A DNA stretch of 64,000 nt from Anniella stebbinsi (GCA_029215795.1 JARDYH010000004.1:221085517-221149516), one strand, 5' to 3'; shown: positions 23,263-35,035, counted from the first letter of the stretch. A program made the numbers and translations. The notes: a model not told the origin generated them from the sequence alone.

Positions 23263-23867
23263 GGAAAAGGTGATGTAACAGAATGTATGGAAGAGAAGTA
23301 GAATGAAGAGGCGTAATTCAAGACAAGGGAGAAGGCAGGAATATAGAGAAGGAACAACTAGATTTTTGTCTTTGATACCTGAATGGTGCCAATGTAAAGA
23401 GAGAAATGCTGTAATTATAGCAATGGGAGAGAATAAGGCTACAAAGACATTGGACTTTATGCCCCAGAACTCTGGGAATGTAAATTTTGTAAAGGCAAAG
23501 AAACCTTTGTCTACATCTCCTAGGTATCCAGTTTAATCACTTTAGATTTTACTCTGCAGATAATATTCTAGGTATCGATTTGTGTGTCTGTATGAATGGA
23601 TGTTGCTAAAGACTAGGTATAGAGGAGAGTCCCTCCTCTGGCTCCTCTGTTAAACAGGAATCTGCCATGTTTGAGATCTTTCGCACTCATCAGACTAATA
23701 GAATGGGACAGAAGCTAGTTTATTCATCACCAAGAACTATTACTAGACTCCTTTTAATTACAGTTACCTGACTCTGAAAATCTCTGTACAGCAATATCCC
23801 CATTCCTCCAAACAATATTCAGTCTAGTATTTAGAACTGTTTCATGATCTTATTTCATCTCCTGCAG

Positions 23868-23977
23868 GCTACAGAACAACATGAGAATCAGAAATTCACT
23901 TTAAGACAGACAATAATTGAGTTGCAGACAAACCTTCAGGAGGTGATACGGGAAAAAGACTCTATTACTGATATCAG
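23868..23977 (+). CDS. CCDC158: CCDC158 exon 4
   Basis: The acceptor is 'catctcctgcag' and the donor GTGAGC. It gives residues 134-169 and two bases of Arg170, beginning ATEQHENQKFTLRQ and ending KDSITDIR. This is regular coiled coil and matches the mammalian sequence in length and pattern. Phase 0 in, phase 2 out. Confidence 0.92.
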
Positions 23978-24427
23978 GTGAGCACTCTCACTGCACTAAC
24001 CAGAGATGCTGTGTCTTTAATATATCAACCTGGTTTACATGATCATTGCAGCCCAGTGGAAGCCAGGTTGGTAATCCAAGCCCTTGCCATGCAGGCTCCT
24101 TGTTATGTGTGAACCTGGCAAGCGTAGGTTGTTGGGTGTTTGACAAGTTACCCAGAACTCATGTGCTGTTTTAGGGTAGTGAGTGGCTTTTCAAGCACCC
24201 TATCAACCCCCCCTTGGGAGGGTCACATATACTGGCGAGCTCTGCTGCACCCTAAATATTCAAAATGGTGGCCGCTGCTGCACCAAGAAGCCCTATGGGG
24301 AAATTCTCTCATGATGGCTTCTTGTTATGCGCGAAGCGGGCCACAGTCTTTGTTTGGGCCACAGATGCAGAGTTCGTTGTTTGAGGCTACTAAATTTGTA
24401 TTGGATGCTTCCTTTTCTTCTAAACAG

Positions 24428-24755
24428 GCGGAGAGAGTCCCAAACCCAAGAGGATCTCAACTCCAAGCTGAAGGCTACAGTGAATGAGCTACAGACAGCC
24501 AACCTGCTTCAGGAGGAGATGCTGAAGGAAACCAATAACCAAGCAGAGCATCTGAAAAAGATGATACAGGGCCATGAAGATGTGCTCCAGGAACTCCAGA
24601 ATGTCCTAATGAATTACGAAGAAAATTCAGGCAAGAGGATCTATGAACATGAGAGCGTCGGCAACCTCCACGTCTGCAACTTGCCCACCGCTTTCAGCAA
24701 AGTCCTACGAGATCTAGACGCAGAGATGTGTCGTCTCAAAAGCAGGCTTGTCCCA
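24428..24755 (+). CDS. CCDC158: CCDC158 exon 5
   Basis: The acceptor is 'tcttctaaacag' and the donor GTAAGT. It gives residues 170-279, starting RRESQTQEDLNSK and ending MCRLKSRLVP. The helix breaks at the 'NSGKRIYEHESVGNLH' stretch, conserved in the mammalian protein as a coil interruption. A T-run follows in the intron at 24791. Confidence 0.93.
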
Positions 24756-24898
24756 GTAAGTTTTTTGCCCTCTTGCTCATTTTGAAGGGATTTTTTTTTT
24801 TTTTTTTTGCATAAGGGGCACCGTGTTCTCTGGAGTGGAGGGGGGAACCCTGACATAACCAGGGGCAGATTGACAAGACTGATCCTAACCAGGTAGTG

Positions 24899-25576
24899 TA
24901 GGCTGACCATCTGAAAAGGAGGTCAGGGCTCATATAACTTGGGCTGCCTCTACAAGAGAGGTTTAAAGCTCTTTCAAGGTGCTTAAAAAAAATTACCTCT
25001 ACAAGAACGGAGCGCAAATCGGGCGTAGAGGCGCGTTATCTCTCCAATTATGCGCATTATCGAATGCGCGTTAAATCGCGAGTTTTATTTTGCTCCGGCC
25101 GTTAAAGCGCATTTTGACTATGTGAACAAGTGCTTATGCGCATTAACTACTTGTAAAGTGCATTTTGGTCATCCGTTAATGCGCTTCGCCGCCTCTCGCC
25201 GCCTCTCGTGCAGAGGTATTAGGTGTAAATGCGCTTCAGCGATTATGCGCATAATCGCCTAACCGGGCGCAAAAGCGAATCCTTGTAGAGGGGACCTTTA
25301 ACTGTTGTAGAGAAAAGGGAATTTCATTCAGAGTCATTTGTATGCAATTAGTTCCTGGTGAAATTCCCTCTTCATCACAACAGTTAAAGTTGCAGGCACT
25401 ATACTAGAGTGACCATATACAAAAGAAGGCAGGGCCCCTGCAACTTTAAGTGTTGTGATGAAGAGGGAATTTCACCAGGGACTAATTGCATACAAATGAC
25501 ACTGGCTGAAATTCCCTCTTCTCTACAACTGTTAAAGTTACAGGAGCCCTGTCCTCCTTTTCAGATGGTCACCCTA
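24899..25576. mobile_element. hAT-type MITE with a GCGC MITE nested in it
   Basis: Ends TAGGCTGACC and GGTCACCCTA are flanked by AGGTAGTG on both sides (24891-24898 and 25577-25584). Its left arm is cut by the GCGC-rich element at 24941-25295; without it the copy would be about 320 bp, like its sisters. Confidence 0.88.
24941..25295 (+). mobile_element. GCGC-rich Harbinger-like MITE, copy 2
   Basis: It runs from 'gggctgcctctacaagag' to 'ccttgtagagggga' and is flanked by CTT inside the hAT MITE. It has the same motif order as the copies at 38642 and, reversed, 10446: 'gagcgcaaatcgggcgtaga', 'cgaatgcgcgttaaa', 'cttcgccgcctctcgccg', 'gattatgcgcataatcg'. Confidence 0.8.
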
Positions 25577-25584
25577 AGGTAGTG

Positions 25585-28133
25585 GGCACCCAACACCAGT
25601 CCATATGCTACTGTGAGTTTTACGTTGGATACCATATCCTGTTTCACAGGATAGATTCAGGTCACCCTTTTGAATCTATCCACAGCATTATCTTTTTTTA
25701 TAGTCTTTGCCCAATCTCATTGGCCTCATTCCTGGGACACGGTAATGCACACTTAGGCCCCTTTGAAGTCACTGAGGCTTAAGTGGAAATAGCACTGTAT
25801 TGGGTGGTACTTCTAATTGGGCTCAGGCCCAGACCTGGTCTGAAGGCAGCAGATCCGTGTTTCAAAATCGGGTCACCTTTGGTTCCTATATGACCGGACT
25901 TAGAGGGCGGGTTTGGGGAGATTTAAAGAGCAGCAAGGACAGGTAGGAGGTTAAAAAAAAACCCTTCCCCTCCTGAAATGTCTTCTCCTTTTGCTGGATG
26001 ATCAGAAATAACCCGTCACAAGAAAAATGGCCGAGGAGAAGCAATTTTAGGTGGAAAGAGCGGGTGAGGAAAAACCTTCAATCCCTGCGCCTTCCATCTG
26101 CCCATAACATGCTTCCAATGTCCCCTCAGCTGCAATTTATAGAGATGAGTCACAATCCAAGTTGAACGGGCCGCCATTGCGTTTCATTTTTCTCTCCAAA
26201 GTAAGGAAAGCCAATTTTGCAAGTAGCAACAGTGCGGGTAGCTTTTTAAAAACAGATTTCATGGGTGTTGGCTCTGATCTGGTTTGGTTTAGGACCCTAG
26301 TGTGGTGGTAGGGGGTACAAATAAGACATTTCTGATGTGAACAAATACTTTGACACTCTTCCTTTTCTTCTGCGGCTGCTCCATGTATTCTCTTGGGAGA
26401 CTCTTTCTTTCCATGACCGCTTCCAGATTCATTTGCTTTGATTGGAGTGCCTCCAGTTCAGATTCCAGTCTGAATGTCTCATGAATCCCAAAGGGCATGA
26501 GAAACTCCATCGCTAGTATTAATAGCTTCAGGATAGCTGCAGCAGACATGTGAAATACATTTTAGGCCAGATGAGCATTGGCTCTACTATATTCCAGTCC
26601 ACAGGGCAGTCAGTCTCTTTCCTTTTATTTGTAACTCTTTTCAAGTTTAATATGAAACCATAACAATGAATATAAACATACCAGTACAAGGACTCATTCA
26701 CCTAATATTATTTAGCAGCACTGGCATTGGCTGGTGGGTCCAAGGTAAGGAGGCACTCTGTCATACAAAAAATATACTGTTGACGAGTGGGGGCATTACT
26801 TATCCCCAATTTGGATGTACGGACTTTGTAAGATTCATTTTGTGTGCGTTTCGCAGATTGTCAGGTGCCTTTCGTTCCATAGTCCGTTCATTGACAGAAT
26901 CAGATTTTTTCCAATTTCCCAATTTGCACAAATTTGCATTTGTGCAAATTTGCACTTGCGAAAGTGCACAAATCCTTCCCCTTGACGCACACTTTCATGT
27001 TTTAGCCTGTGGGGGAAATGCACATTTTTTGGCCGGCATTTTTAAAACATTTTATTTCATGTATTTTCCTACGACTACATTTGTACTAAATTGCGAAAAA
27101 TAAAAAAAAACAAGAGTCCTCCAGTTCACAGAATCCGTGCAACTTGGGAAAAGATGGTCGGTTGTGGAATCCGTGGGTTGGATTCATAGAAATCTGAACT
27201 CATTTGATTCCATTGAGGATATCTCCGACATCCCTAATCCCATAGATCTTTCCAAAGACTCCCAAGACAGAGTTGTACTGGATGAGTGGGAGGCTAGATA
27301 GAGTTTGGGGAGAGGGCAGAGCACAACGGTAAACGCAAAAGTCTCCAGGCTCAATCACTAGCATCTCCATTTGAAGGGACTTGAGCAGCAGAGCTGGGAA
27401 AGGGTTCTACCTGAGAACTCAGAGAGCCATTGTCTCTCAGAGAAGACAGCTGAGCTAGGCAAGGGTAGGAAAGCTCAGATCTGGTGCCAAATCCGGCCCT
27501 CTGGGATTCCCCAGAGAGCCAGGCCCCCTTCTCCTGACTTCACCCCCTTTCCACCCACCACCAATCAGTTGGTGGTCTCCCTGCTTTTGTGCATTTCCTC
27601 CCCCCATCCTCATTCTAAAAGTTTGAAATGCCTCTGCTAAGGCTTTGTGACTGGCAGGGAGCTTTAAGCTAAATTATGCTGTATGCCACCCTGAGATCCT
27701 TGTGATATAGGGCAATATAGAAATGTTTAAATACATAAATAAATATTGCATTTTGTTTGTATTTTGGCTCCACCCCCTTTGCCTTCATCCCCACCCTGCG
27801 CCGGAATGAGGCCCCCGAGAGCTTCTCTGAAATTGAATCCGGCCCCCGGGGTGAAGGAGGTTCCCCACCACCGGTATAAGGCACCTTCATATGTTCATCG
27901 GACAATTGCTGATCTCCTCCCTTCCTTCAGATGTTGACAGTTAAGATGTTGTTCTCCTGAGTGGTAGGGCAGATCCAGGACAATTGTTGCAGCCTGTGGC
28001 GAGAGGACAGAAAAACAGGCCGATGGTTCATGACGTCCATTAAGATGTCAGATGCTAGCACTTATTCAGGGATGCTTTCTCATAAGAATAATTGCTCACT
28101 TGCCTGTAAATTGTAATGCTTTATTAATGACAG
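25585..28133. other. intron 5, mostly unclassified sequence
   Basis: No CCDC158 exon is needed here, since exons 5 and 6 join in phase. It contains the palindromic 'tttgcacaaat' cluster near 26924 and a short L2-like tail near 27690-27745. There is also a minus-strand open frame at 26289-26549, listed separately. Confidence 0.5.
26289..26549 (-). other. unrecognised 86-codon antisense frame
   Basis: The minus strand reads a hydrophobic start (AAILKLLILAMEFLMPFG), then a coil-like stretch (RLESELEALQSKQMNLEAVM) and a basic patch (KKRKSVK). I do not recognise the protein. It could be a chance frame or a degraded gene copy. Confidence 0.15.
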
Positions 28134-28210
28134 CTGGAAGAGCAAATGGAAGCGATGAAGAGAGAGTCCCAGTCCAAAACTGAGCTTTTGCTCCAACAGA
28201 ATCAAGAGAG
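28134..28210 (+). CDS. CCDC158: CCDC158 exon 6
   Basis: The acceptor is 'attaatgacag' and the donor GTACAT. It gives residues 280-304 and two bases of Ser305: LEEQMEAMKRESQ, then KTELLLQQNQE. Coiled coil, matching the mammalian region directly after exon 5 without a gap. Confidence 0.9.
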
Positions 28211-28827
28211 GTACATTGTTCTCTGTTTTCTTATTTTAAATTTATTTTAGGATATTTTTATACTCCTGTTCGCCAGAGAAGTTTTAGCACTGATTTACAA
28301 TACGGACAAAAACAACCACCACCACCAAAATAATAAAACGGCAAACAAACAAATAAATTAAAGCCACAATAAAGCAATAGTAAGTCTAAAGCAATATAAT
28401 AAATAAAACCCAGCAATAGACAGGGGAAACGAGAGCCGGTACATAGATTTTAATCGACGGTTAGCAAAGGCAATCTGAAATAGAAATATTTTCAAAGGAA
28501 GCTGAATGAGCCTCCTTTGGAAAGGTACCAGAGCATTGAGTTGGTTCTGGTGTACGTTAATCTAGCCTCCACACAAGTTGCAAGCTGGAGCAGGATCTTG
28601 TCAGAATGTCTTAATTCCCATGTTGGGGGTGCGGGGAGGGTCATACAGAAGGTGATGCTCCATGAAGTAATCAACACCCAAGCTGTTTAGCCTCCCCTGC
28701 CCCACCCCTCAAACCCAAGTTCTGTTTTTTGGGTCATGCTAGGATGCAACCAAATCTTGAGCACTGACTTCTGTATGTATAGATGCTGATGTCTTACTAT
28801 TGGCTCTCTGTTTTTTGTTTATAACAG

Positions 28828-28938
28828 TATTGAGAGGCTGATCAGTGACCATGAACAGGAATTGGAAATACTGAATGAAAAAGCGAATGCTTCCCGCAGT
28901 CATGCAAACAATATCCAAAGCCAGATGGAAATCATTCA
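28828..28938 (+). CDS. CCDC158: CCDC158 exon 7
   Basis: The acceptor is 'gtttataacag' and the donor GTATGT. It gives residues 305-341 and two bases of Gln342: IERLISDHEQELEIL, then NEKANASRSHANNIQSQMEI. Conserved coiled coil. Confidence 0.92.
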
Positions 28939-29149
28939 GTATGTACCTCAGTTCTACCGTTCTGCAAGTGCATCTCTGCAAGTATTCTAAAGCAAATGCC
29001 ATCTGCTACATGCAAATACTTTGGCTGATTGTATCAGTAGAGGGCTTTGATTTCTTACTAGATTTGTCATGGGAATCATTGGCTGTGTTCGGACAACAGG
29101 ATAGTCAATGGTGGGGTAATAATCAACTCAACAGTTGTTATCTAGGTGC

Positions 29150-29991
29150 TACATCTAGGGGTGACCACATTACACCAGTTTTAAAATCGCTTCATTGGCT
29201 GCCAATTAGTTTCCGGGCAAAGTATAAAGTGTTGGTTATTACCTTTAAAGCCCTACGTGGTTTGGGTCCAGGTTACCTACGAGATCGCCTTTTCCCGTAC
29301 AATCCGCCCCACACACTTAGGTAGGCTGACCATATGAAAAGGAGGACAGGGCTCATGTAACTTTAACAGTTGTAGAGAAAAGGGAATTTCAACCAGTGTC
29401 ATTTGTATGCAATTAGTTCCTGGTGAAATTCCCTCTTCATCACAACTGTTAAAGTTGCAGGGATCCTGCCTTCTTTTGTATATGGTCACTCTAGTATAGT
29501 GCCTGCACCTTTAACTGTTGTGATGAAGAGGGAATTTCACCAGGAACTAATTGCCTACAAATGACACTGGCTGAAATTCCCTTTCCTCTACAATTGTTAA
29601 AGGTACATGAGCCCTGTCCTCCTTTTCATATGGTCAGCCTAACTTAGGTCCTCTGGGAAGAACGTACTCAAGTCAGCCAGAACTAGGCTGACGAGTGTTA
29701 CCCAGAGGACCTTCTCTTCCACCGCTCCCAGACTGTGGAATGGTCTGCCGGTGGAGATTAGACAAATTAGCAGTCTTCATGAATTTAAGAGAGTCATGAA
29801 GACTGCTCTCTTCCGGCAGGCCTATCCAGTTGAATTTTAAGATGTTTTTAATGATGTATTTTTTCTTGTTTTTTTTAAATTTTAACTGTTTTGTGATTCT
29901 TGTGTTTTATATTGTTGTTGTTCCCCGCATCGATCCGGAGGGAGAGGAGGGTTATAAATAAATATTATATTATTATTATTATTATTATTAT
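29150..29991 (+). mobile_element. L2/CR1-type LINE 3' fragment
   Basis: It encodes 'LHWLPISFRAKYKVLVITFK' before the nested MITE, and 'TRLTSVTQRTFSSTAPRLWN' after it. The 3' tail 'ccgcatcgatccggagggag' leads into (TTA)n. It is 5'-truncated and cut by a hAT MITE. Confidence 0.8.
29323..29641. mobile_element. hAT-type MITE, innermost of three layers
   Basis: Ends (T)AGGCTGACC and GGTCAGCCTA are flanked by ACTTAGGT on both sides (29315-29322 and 29642-29649). It interrupts the LINE frame after 'NPPHTLR'. Confidence 0.9.
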
Positions 29992-30833
29992 TCCCCACAC
30001 AACATGATACTAATCAACCATGGTGTGGATTAGGATCAGCGTTGAGTTGACTATTAGTCCACACTGAGTTGACTCACTCATCCCCCATCTTCTCTCCCCC
30101 CCAGTCCTCCCGCTAGTATCCCATCAGCCATTGCTGCCGAAAATCTATCGTGCCGACTGGACTACAGCAGCAGCTGGTACTTTGACCACTCTTGCCTTAC
30201 GACTCTGTGGCTGACGAAATAACCAATGGTGGCCAAGGAAATAACCAACTGTGCCCACCACACAACATGATAACCAACGGTGGTTCAAATAACCAATTCT
30301 GCACAACGTTGGCTATTTGTGTTGGTTATTTTAATGGCTGGTTAAAAAAATCCCACCAAACAACACGATAAGCCACGGTGGGTTAAATAACCAAGAGTCA
30401 ACTATTTAAACCACCATTGGTTATCGTGTTGTCTGAATCCAACCATTAACTTTTTGGAGTATGAAATCTGGGATGGAAAAAAGCAGGTGGGCATGACTTT
30501 CCTCTTTCCTTCCAAGTGAAAACTAAAAAAAAGGAGAGAAGCTCCAGGGACACATTAAGAATTCATAGTAGGCCATGGCTGGAACAAGTTCAGGCAACTG
30601 GATGAGGCAATGTCTCCCACATTCCTAAGTATATGATGCAGATTTGAACATTTTTATATATGCTTGCCCTGTGCAAGGCTGGCACCTCAAAACCCAACTG
30701 GCTCCAAAACAATCAAAGCTTGCACTTGGGAATTCAATGTATTTTTCCAGCCCTGCAGTAAGCCTTTATATGATTTATTGCAGTAAATCTATTTTATTTA
30801 TTCCATTTCTGGCTCACCTTATTTAAATAGAGA

Positions 30834-31010
30834 TAAGGTGACCATTTTGTATCTGGTTAAAGGCAGGGCTCCTGCAGCTTTAACTGTTGTGATGAAGAGG
30901 GAATTTCGCCAGGTGCTGCATGCATACAAATGGCACCTGCTGAAATTCCCTTTTCTACACAACTGTTAAAGATACAGGAGCCCTGTCCTCCTTTCCATAT
31001 GGTCATCCTA
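30834..31010. mobile_element. hAT-type MITE, short form
   Basis: 'aaggtgaccattttgtatc' to 'ccatatggtcatccta', with the usual fold-back arms. At about 177 bp it is half the length of the long form at 21829. No clean 8-bp duplication. Confidence 0.75.
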
Positions 31011-31141
31011 CATGGGACCAATTTAAATTTCATAGCCAATAGCCATTGAAGGCCCTGTCCTCCATGGATTTCTAACCCTTTTAAAAAGCCATCTAAGCTA
31101 AGAGCCATCACTGCATCTTATTGCAGTGATTTCTATAATTA

Positions 31142-31275
31142 AGGTGCAATCCTATGCATGTTTAGACAAAAAGAAAAGACTTACAACTCCCAGCATTCCC
31201 TAGCCAGCCATGCAAACTGGGGAATGCTGGGAGTTGTAGGATTTCTCCCCCCCCCCCCCGTCTGAATGTGTAAGA
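31142..31275. mobile_element. short fold-back DNA repeat
   Basis: 'acaactcccagcattcccta' pairs with 'ggggaatgctgggagttgta'. It is flanked by 'gcaatcctatgcatgtttag' and ends beyond a C-run at 31247. A relative lies at 57684-57815. Confidence 0.5.
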
Positions 31276-31287
31276 ATTGTGCCCTAC

Positions 31288-31668
31288 CCGTACACTGCGC
31301 TCAACATCAAAGGTCCTCCTCCAGGTGCCTACTCCGAGGGAAGCTCGGAGGATGGCAACAAGGGAGAGGGCCTTCTCTGTAGTGGCCCCCCAATTATGGA
31401 ATGATCTCCCCGACGAGGCCCACCTGGCGCCAACACTGTGATCTTTTCGACGCCAGGTCAAAACATTTCTTTTCTCCCAGGCGTTTTAACAGCTTAAGCT
31501 GAGGTTTTAACTGACTTTGTGGCCAGGCTTAAAAGTTAAAAATGTTTTAAATATCTGCTGTTTTATGTTTTATGGTTTTAAATTTTGTGTATTGACTTTT
31601 AATGTTCAGTCTTTTAATTTTTGTAAACCGCCCAGAGAGCTTCGGCTATGGGGCAGTATATAAATGTA

Positions 31669-31712
<44 letters not shown>

Positions 31713-31714
31713 TA
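31288..31714 (+). mobile_element. L2/CR1-type LINE 3' fragment with (TAA)n tail
   Basis: It matches the 3' coding end of the LINE at 21120 ('gcaacaagggagagggcctt', 'cgccaggtcaaaacatt') and ends with 'cgcccagagagcttcggcta' and a long (TAA)n at 31666-31714. Confidence 0.8.
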
Positions 31715-31855
31715 ATAGACACATTGATTAGACAAGTGACATCATTCCGCTTACCGTATATCTTTACAACCGAGCTATTCATCACCATATATATGAAACT
31801 TTCATTTTGGTTTCAGGGTGTTTATTTTCTCTCTTCCTTCTATTTTATTCCAAAG

Positions 31856-31970
31856 AGAGCAAGCAAGAAACCAGAATTCATTGTACTTGCGCCAGGTCAG
31901 TCAGCTTGAAAGTACGGTGTCTCAGCTGCGTTCCGAGCTACGAGAGTCAAGGAGGATGTCTCAGGACAAG
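31856..31970 (+). CDS. CCDC158: CCDC158 exon 8
   Basis: The acceptor is 'ttattccaaag' (weak tract) and the donor GTGGGT. It gives residues 342-380: EQARNQNSLYLRQVSQL, then ESTVSQLRSELRESRRM. Very close to the mammalian sequence. Confidence 0.92.
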
Positions 31971-32332
31971 GTGGGTGCAAAACGGATGTTGGTCATAGCT
32001 GCGGTTAAATGGGGTGCATGTGCTTTGTGATCATAAATGCAATGCATTCAGTATTTTGGGGCAGAGGAATAAAATCAGAAGTTAGCAACCAAGTATCCGT
32101 AAAATGAAAGGCATCCCCAGAAATGTGTGCTCTAAAAAAATGCAAGCAGGCAATCCAAATTCTTTTTCAAGTGAAATAGGATTCTGCAATCAGCATAAAT
32201 TATGCCAACCAAAAAAAGTCAGTTTTGTCAGTTTTAGCTGTTCCACGTAATTTTGGTTTTGCTTGCCATTGGGAACACGAAACATCGCCCTCAAGCTCTG
32301 TAAATCTCCAGACACCCGCCCTTTGGGTTTTG

Positions 32333-32574
32333 ACAGTGCTGGCCCAAGATATTTGGCCGCCTGAGGCAAAGAACAAGATGACTCCCTCCAATTCCTTGTA
32401 CAGAAGCCGACTGAACTGGCAGATGAATCTGTCTTGAATATTGATGGTAGGTCCTTCTGGGTGGACACAGAGTAGCTCACATGGCCATAGGCCTCTTCTC
32501 CACACTTGCTGATGCCTCCCAGTATCTGCCGCCTGAGGCAGTTGCCCCACTCTGACTAATGACAGGGCTGGCCC
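32333..32574. mobile_element. hAT-like fragment
   Basis: Ends 'cagtgctggccc' and 'agggctggccctg' are imperfectly inverted, and 'cgcctgaggca' blocks recur inside. This is the form of a common hAT-like repeat. No clean target duplication. Confidence 0.45.
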
Positions 32575-32625
32575 TGGTTTCTGACATTCCTGCAGGCGTG
32601 TTCCACACACTCTCAAATGTGTCCT

Positions 32626-32660
32626 CAAAGCTAGAAAGTTGTTTAAACTTTCTAGCTTTG
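32626..32660. repeat. perfect 15-bp-arm hairpin
   Basis: CAAAGCTAGAAAGTT and its exact complement AACTTTCTAGCTTTG enclose a 5-nt loop. It lies about 160 nt upstream of exon 9. Confidence 0.8.
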
Positions 32661-32819
32661 AACATGTTTAAACAAAAAGAAAGCTGTGAGATGCCCAGGA
32701 AGCTAAGTTCTGTGCCCGGTACCACAGCTCCTGGAACGTACACACGGCCCTGCTCCTCCAAGTAGAAAGCTGCTGTAAGACCATTTGTGTGTAGCTGTGT
32801 CTTTATGTTAATCTCTTAG

Positions 32820-32939
32820 ATAGAAGATCTGGAGAAGCAGCTGCATCTAGTTCACTCCGAGATGGCCGAGGCTCAGAGCGAGAGGGATCAGTACAGCCAG
32901 GAATCTGGAAACTTAGACGATCAAGTTCAGCAGCTGGTG
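32820..32939 (+). CDS. CCDC158: CCDC158 exon 9
   Basis: The acceptor is 'gttaatctcttag' and the donor GTAGGA. It gives residues 381-420: IEDLEKQLHLVHSEMAEAQS, then ERDQYSQESGNLDDQVQQLV. Coiled coil with the conserved ESGNLDDQ break. Confidence 0.93.
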
Positions 32940-33312
32940 GTAGGAATCTGAGACAGAAACACCTCCATCAAAATGGCTTTTGTAAATCACCGTTTTAACG
33001 ACCCAGCTAAATGGATCAAATTCCACTTGTTGGTGAGGAATTGGGGAACATCGGAGCCTGTCGTGGACAACCAACTTGAACCTTCTTGATGTGTAAACCC
33101 TCCACTATTTTAGGAAGGGAAAAGCACATCAATGCTAATCAGAAAAGTTTTTGAGAAAGTTAGAACCATTCGCACAGATCACTAAAAAGCGCAAAATAGT
33201 TTAGGGGAGGGTTTTTAGTTGTATACTAAATAACATCAGGGGCGTAGTCCATTAGAAGTTCATTGACTATCAACCGAACAGAGTGCTTGTCCCCCACAGT
33301 GTGGAGTCTACA

Positions 33313-33886
33313 GGTACCTCTAGACAGGCACTTTTCCCCACAGCGGCTTTGGAGTGGCGGCAGGTGGTCTACATGACGCTGCCTCAACTCTGAAGCCATC
33401 TAGGGGCAAAGCCCCAAAGCTCCGCTCTCAAAAAGTCGGGCATTTATCCCGACTTTTTTAGCTTGGAGCGAGGCAACGACAGCATTTGCCATCTGTCGCT
33501 TTTGCTCCGGAGCTTCTGGGAGTCCTGCCACAGTCTATGACGACCACAGATTGGTCGCCATGAGCTGGGCAAGGAAGGGGGTGGACCAGCGAGCCATAAG
33601 CTCGCTGCACCACCTCCGCAGCTCTGCAGACCTCCCCCCATTGTGCTTCCCCCATTTTAAAAAGTACAAAGAAGAAGAAAAACTTTCCTTGGAAGAGGGG
33701 GGCAGATGCTCCAAGGCGCCCCTACAACTGCCGCCCGTGCTCTGTTGGGTGGGTGCGATGGCGGTGGCGGTAGGAAGGCCCACCGTGGCACTCCTTCCGC
33801 TGTAGATGGGCGGAAGGAGCACCAATGCGGGGCACATTGCTTGCCGCCACCGCTGCTCTGTTGCCCCAATGCCATGAAGATGAGGG
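33313..33886 (-). mobile_element. Harbinger-like MITE, relative of 17840
   Basis: It shares, in reverse, the 'cattggtgctccttccgccc'-type block, the 'gcgaccaatc' block and the facing 'aaagtcggg / cccgactttt' arms. Ends are diverged and the flanks do not match. Confidence 0.55.
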
Positions 33887-34376
33887 CCTGGTATATAATG
33901 AAGCCTACAAGCTGAAGCAGACGCTCAGTTTGTGGCATGGGATGGCAAGGCGGAAGAGAAGCATGGGGGGGACAGACATAGGGCCTTTTCCCCTTTTCTC
34001 CTTGCACCTCTTTTCTGCTGAAAACCCCTCTCTATCTCACCTGACTTTGAATTCTGATCCACCAGGAGTAAAGAAGCTAGGAAGATCTATTTTCAGTGAA
34101 AAGACGGCACAAAGGTTAAGAAAAAAATTCTTCCCTCCCGTTCCCCTCAGAGGCTGCATTTTGCAGGGTGAGGAAACCCTCTCGGGGGGAAAATGCCTCC
34201 TCACCTTTTGTCCAAATAGAAGACCACATTTCAGGTGTTGTTAACTGACTGATCATTGGCTTTTGGCTCACGTTGTTCTGTGCTGCCGCAGAGTTAGTAA
34301 TGAAATAATTCACTTGATGCGTTTGAAGCTTCCTTGCGTTTTTTGGGGGGGGCACAGAAAACTTCAAAAGCATTGT

Positions 34377-35035
34377 TATTTATTTATTTAAATCAATTTA
34401 TAGACTGCTTGAATGGGAGCGTTATCACACGTGGGGTTTGATGCACACTCACCGCAACTTTGATCCACTTTTTCAGCGCTGGACTCGCATGATGTCGTCC
34501 CCGTCCTGCTGTTCTCGCACCCTGAGCGAGTCCAGCGCTGAAAAAGTGGATCAAAGTTGCGGCGGGTGTGCATCAAACCCCACCTGTGATGATGCCCTAT
34601 ATCTAAAACGACATCTTGAAGCCGTTGAAAGCACAAACGTTTAAAATACAAAATGCTCACAGTTAAAATATTTAAAAACAGAGAATACAAAACGTCTTGG
34701 TTAAAAACTTTTAAAATCAAGCCAAACCAAGAAAAAACACTCTCAGTTAAAGCATTTCAAATCAGAGAACTAACAACCAACAAACCGGGCAGCATAATCA
34801 GTAAGGGAACGCCTTTGGTGAAAAGATAGGTCTTTGACTGGTGCATAAAACAGGGCACAGATGGCATCTCCCGCATACCACGGGGGAGGACCTTCCACAA
34901 CGTGGGTGCCACCTTGGAGAAGACCTCTTTCTTTGTTGCCTCCAGGTGGCAATCTGCCAGTTGAGGTACAATCAACCAGTTCTTCCGTGACCTTAGCAGT
35001 CGAACGCATCTATGTGTTTGATACTTCAGAGCTGC
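34377..35035 (-). mobile_element. L2-type LINE 3' part, interrupted by a fold-back MITE
   Basis: (TTTA)n and 'aaatcaatttatagactgct' form the reversed 3' end. The body from about 34607 to 35035 includes 'ggcatctcccgcataccacg' type text. It stops about 12 bp before the acceptor of exon 10. Confidence 0.65.
34422..34600. mobile_element. fold-back MITE with 58-bp arms
   Basis: Arms 34431-34488 and 34526-34583 are complementary with about two mismatches around a 37-nt loop. Related, less symmetric copies begin near 41826 and 46240, all with 'atcacac' near the left end. Confidence 0.75.

Larger units (their letters stand above)
29081..30444. mobile_element. Harbinger-like MITE holding a LINE holding a hAT MITE
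   Basis: Outer ends GGCTGTGTTCGGAC and GTCTGAATCCAACC are flanked by ATT on both sides. Its body is of the 'agtcaatggtggggtaataa' subfamily seen at 51888, and is interrupted at about 29150-29991 by a LINE. Confidence 0.8.
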
